Shown piece after piece: positions 62,929 through 64,000 of a DNA stretch of 64,000 nt. A program made the translations under genes and the position numbers. A model generated the notes under the pieces. The model was not told the origin of the DNA. It worked only from the letters and a program-made list of their open reading frames with translations, and did not search any database. Within the stretch, counting starts at the first letter, position 1, and every line of letters begins with the position of its first letter. This DNA is from Fontibacter flavus (lineage in GTDB: Bacteria > Bacteroidota > Bacteroidia > Cytophagales > Cyclobacteriaceae): assembly GCF_042432905.1 (NCBI RefSeq), contig NZ_JBHLWI010000025.1, forward strand, positions 1 to 64,000. The letters are read 5' to 3'.

Positions 62929-63792
62929 ATGAACAAAATATTAATCTACATTCACATTTTGCTGGCAGGATTGCTTGGTTGGTTTTTTTCTGAAGAGGAA
63001 AAAACAGTCAGTACCACTGACATCACCCTTTGTCATACCGGACCTTCTGAAATGATTGCCTTTTTGGATGATCCAAAATTTGTCGCCCTTCACCCGGCTC
63101 CTATTGCTTTTGATTTCGAAGGTTTAGGTGAAATGGTAAGCTTCCCTGCTGCTGATGGAAAAGATGCTTCAGGATACTTAATCCGCGCCAAAGAAGCTTC
63201 TAATCAGTGGTTATTTGTCTACCAGGAATGGTGGGGATTGAATGACAATATCAAAGAAGAAGCAGATAAATTCTATAATGATCTGGGAGGAAAAGTCAAT
63301 GTAATTGCCTTGGACATGTATGACGGCAAAGTCACATCCAATCCTCAGGAAGCAGGAGGTTTCATGAGAGGAGTAGAGGAATCAAGATTGGAAAACATTG
63401 TAATGGCTGCCAAGTCATTTGCAGGCACTGATGCAAAAATTGCCAATGTTGGATGGTGCTTTGGAGGCGCATGGTCCCTGAAGTCTGCCCTTCTTTTAGG
63501 CAATCAAAATATCGGTTCGATCATCTATTATGGCATGCCGGTGAGAGATGTGGAGCAACTTAAAAACTTGAACTCTGATGTTTTGGGTCTGTTTGCCACA
63601 GAAGAATACATTTCTAAAGCCGTAATTGAAGAATTTGCTGACGCCATGGAAAAAGCAGGTAAAGACCTGAACTACAAAATCTTTGATGCAGTACATGGAT
63701 TTTCCAATCCTTCTAATGCCAAGCACGATAAAGAAGCTACTAAAGAAGCTTACGGAATGGCCTTGAGCTATCTTCAGTCCAAATTCAACTGA
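62929..63792 (+). CDS. Dienelactone-hydrolase-family protein, membrane-anchored
   Basis: This 287-residue protein has an N-terminal hydrophobic segment (about 3-20, LIYIHILLAGLLGWFF) that may be an uncleaved anchor or signal. The DLH domain follows: VYQEWWGLNDNIKEEADKF, and NVGWCFGGAWSLKS near 175-190, where the nucleophile is Cys as in true dienelactone hydrolases and not Ser. Asp and His lie in the final part (HGFSNP). Its substrate and role are unknown. A 23-bp inverted repeat precedes it. Envelope location is unusual for this normally cytoplasmic family. Confidence 0.85.
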   Translation: MNKILIYIHILLAGLLGWFFSEEEKTVSTTDITLCHTGPSEMIAFLDDPKFVALHPAPIAFDFEGLGEMVSFPAADGKDASGYLIRAKEASNQWLFVYQEWWGLNDNIKEEADKFYNDLGGKVNVIALDMYDGKVTSNPQEAGGFMRGVEESRLENIVMAAKSFAGTDAKIANVGWCFGGAWSLKSALLLGNQNIGSIIYYGMPVRDVEQLKNLNSDVLGLFATEEYISKAVIEEFADAMEKAGKDLNYKIFDAVHGFSNPSNAKHDKEATKEAYGMALSYLQSKFN

Positions 63793-63820
63793 TAAACCAT
63801 TTCATTACAAGAAAAAGAAG

Positions 63821-63864
63821 AGACCAAGTAGCTGTTGATTTCAACAGCACTTGGTCTTTTTCTT
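63821..63864. terminator. Terminator after the dienelactone hydrolase gene
   Basis: AGACCAAGT (63821-63829) pairs with ACTTGGTCT (63849-63857), and GCTGTTGA with TCAACAGC inside, with one bulge. A T-run follows on the plus strand and A-run precedes. Confidence 0.85.
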
Positions 63865-63904
63865 TGAAGGTTGCTAGCCTCCTATCTTCATCAAATGGAT
63901 TTTC

Positions 63905-64000
63905 TTAAAATTTGAGAGAGAGTCCCAACATCAATTGCTGGAACCTGAAATCCCCTTCTCCGGTAAACACATTATCGATATCGACTCTTTGCCCATTGAG
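63905..64000 (-). CDS. 3' end of an outer-membrane protein gene (partial)
   Basis: On the minus strand a frame is open from the window edge to a stop at 63905-63907 and codes a 31-residue C-terminus with alternating hydrophobic residues ending in LGLSLKF. A terminal Phe after a beta strand is the signal for barrel insertion (BAM). The rest of the gene is outside the window. Confidence 0.55.
   Translation of the reverse strand, partial: LNGQRVDIDNVFTGEGDFRFQQLMLGLSLKF

Noticed and set aside
1..64000. Defence system, CRISPR, prophage or conjugative element
   Set aside because: I looked for nuclease, methylase, integrase, phage structural and repeat-spacer signals on both strands and found none; the helicase, Nudix and ATP-grasp genes are each explained by single housekeeping-type families.

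Overview
The window looks like chromosomal DNA from an aerobic, heterotrophic member of the Bacteroidota, most likely Cytophagales (Algoriphagus/Cyclobacterium-like). The evidence is a SusC/SusD outer-membrane pair, a DUF3822-coaD block, many secreted lipoproteins with Bacteroidota-type signal sequences, AT-rich intergenic DNA, and promoters of the TTG-N19-TAnnTTTG type. I see no rRNA, tRNA, CRISPR array, insertion sequence, prophage or integrated element. The gene order is that of an ordinary core genome.

Layout. 0.2-10 kb: a DUF6544 membrane protein, a secreted PBP4-type carboxypeptidase and an S9 peptidase in one operon, then a SusC-SusD-lipoprotein operon. 10-15 kb: ion-pumping pyrophosphatase, DUF819 membrane protein, Gfo/Idh/MocA oxidoreductase. 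15-25.5 kb: acyl-CoA oxidase-like enzyme, Ppx/GppA phosphatase, CPBP protease, LRR protein, HMG-CoA-lyase-like enzyme, PepSY protein, Na/Pi cotransporter, universal stress protein. 25.7-34.3 kb: SDR enzyme, Crp/Fnr regulator, SulP transporter with carbonic anhydrase, PhoD-like phosphatase, NamZ-like muramidase, LolC/E-type permease, polyprenol-phosphate mannosyltransferase. 34.4-38.1 kb: ATP-grasp ligase, esterase, GNAT acetyltransferase, TPR lipoprotein. 38.3-43.1 kb: the hisG-hisD-hisC-hisB operon with its leader. 43.2-53.9 kb: priA, LD-carboxypeptidase, GDSL lipoprotein, DUF1573 protein, RecD-like helicase, Nudix, DUF3822, coaD, a frameshifted second Nudix gene, pyrE. 53.9-58.7 kb: a small sugar-nucleotide/glycosyltransferase operon and an aldose epimerase lipoprotein. 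58.8-64 kb: OmpA lipoprotein, M14 peptidase, dienelactone hydrolase, and the 3' end of an outer-membrane protein.

The most interesting signal is upstream of hisG. A 27-codon ORF (43006-42923, minus strand) contains seven histidines and ends in a His-His-Phe-His-His cluster just before its stop codon. It starts a few bases downstream of a near-perfect Bacteroidota promoter (TTTG-N19-TATATTTG). A perfect 8-bp palindrome spans its stop codon and a second hairpin precedes hisG. This has the layout of a ribosome-mediated histidine attenuator on an almost leaderless transcript. Other points are a one-base homopolymer deletion splitting a Nudix gene, a REP-like palindrome cluster, a CRP-like operator in front of the Crp/Fnr gene, and two long palindromes that may be operators.
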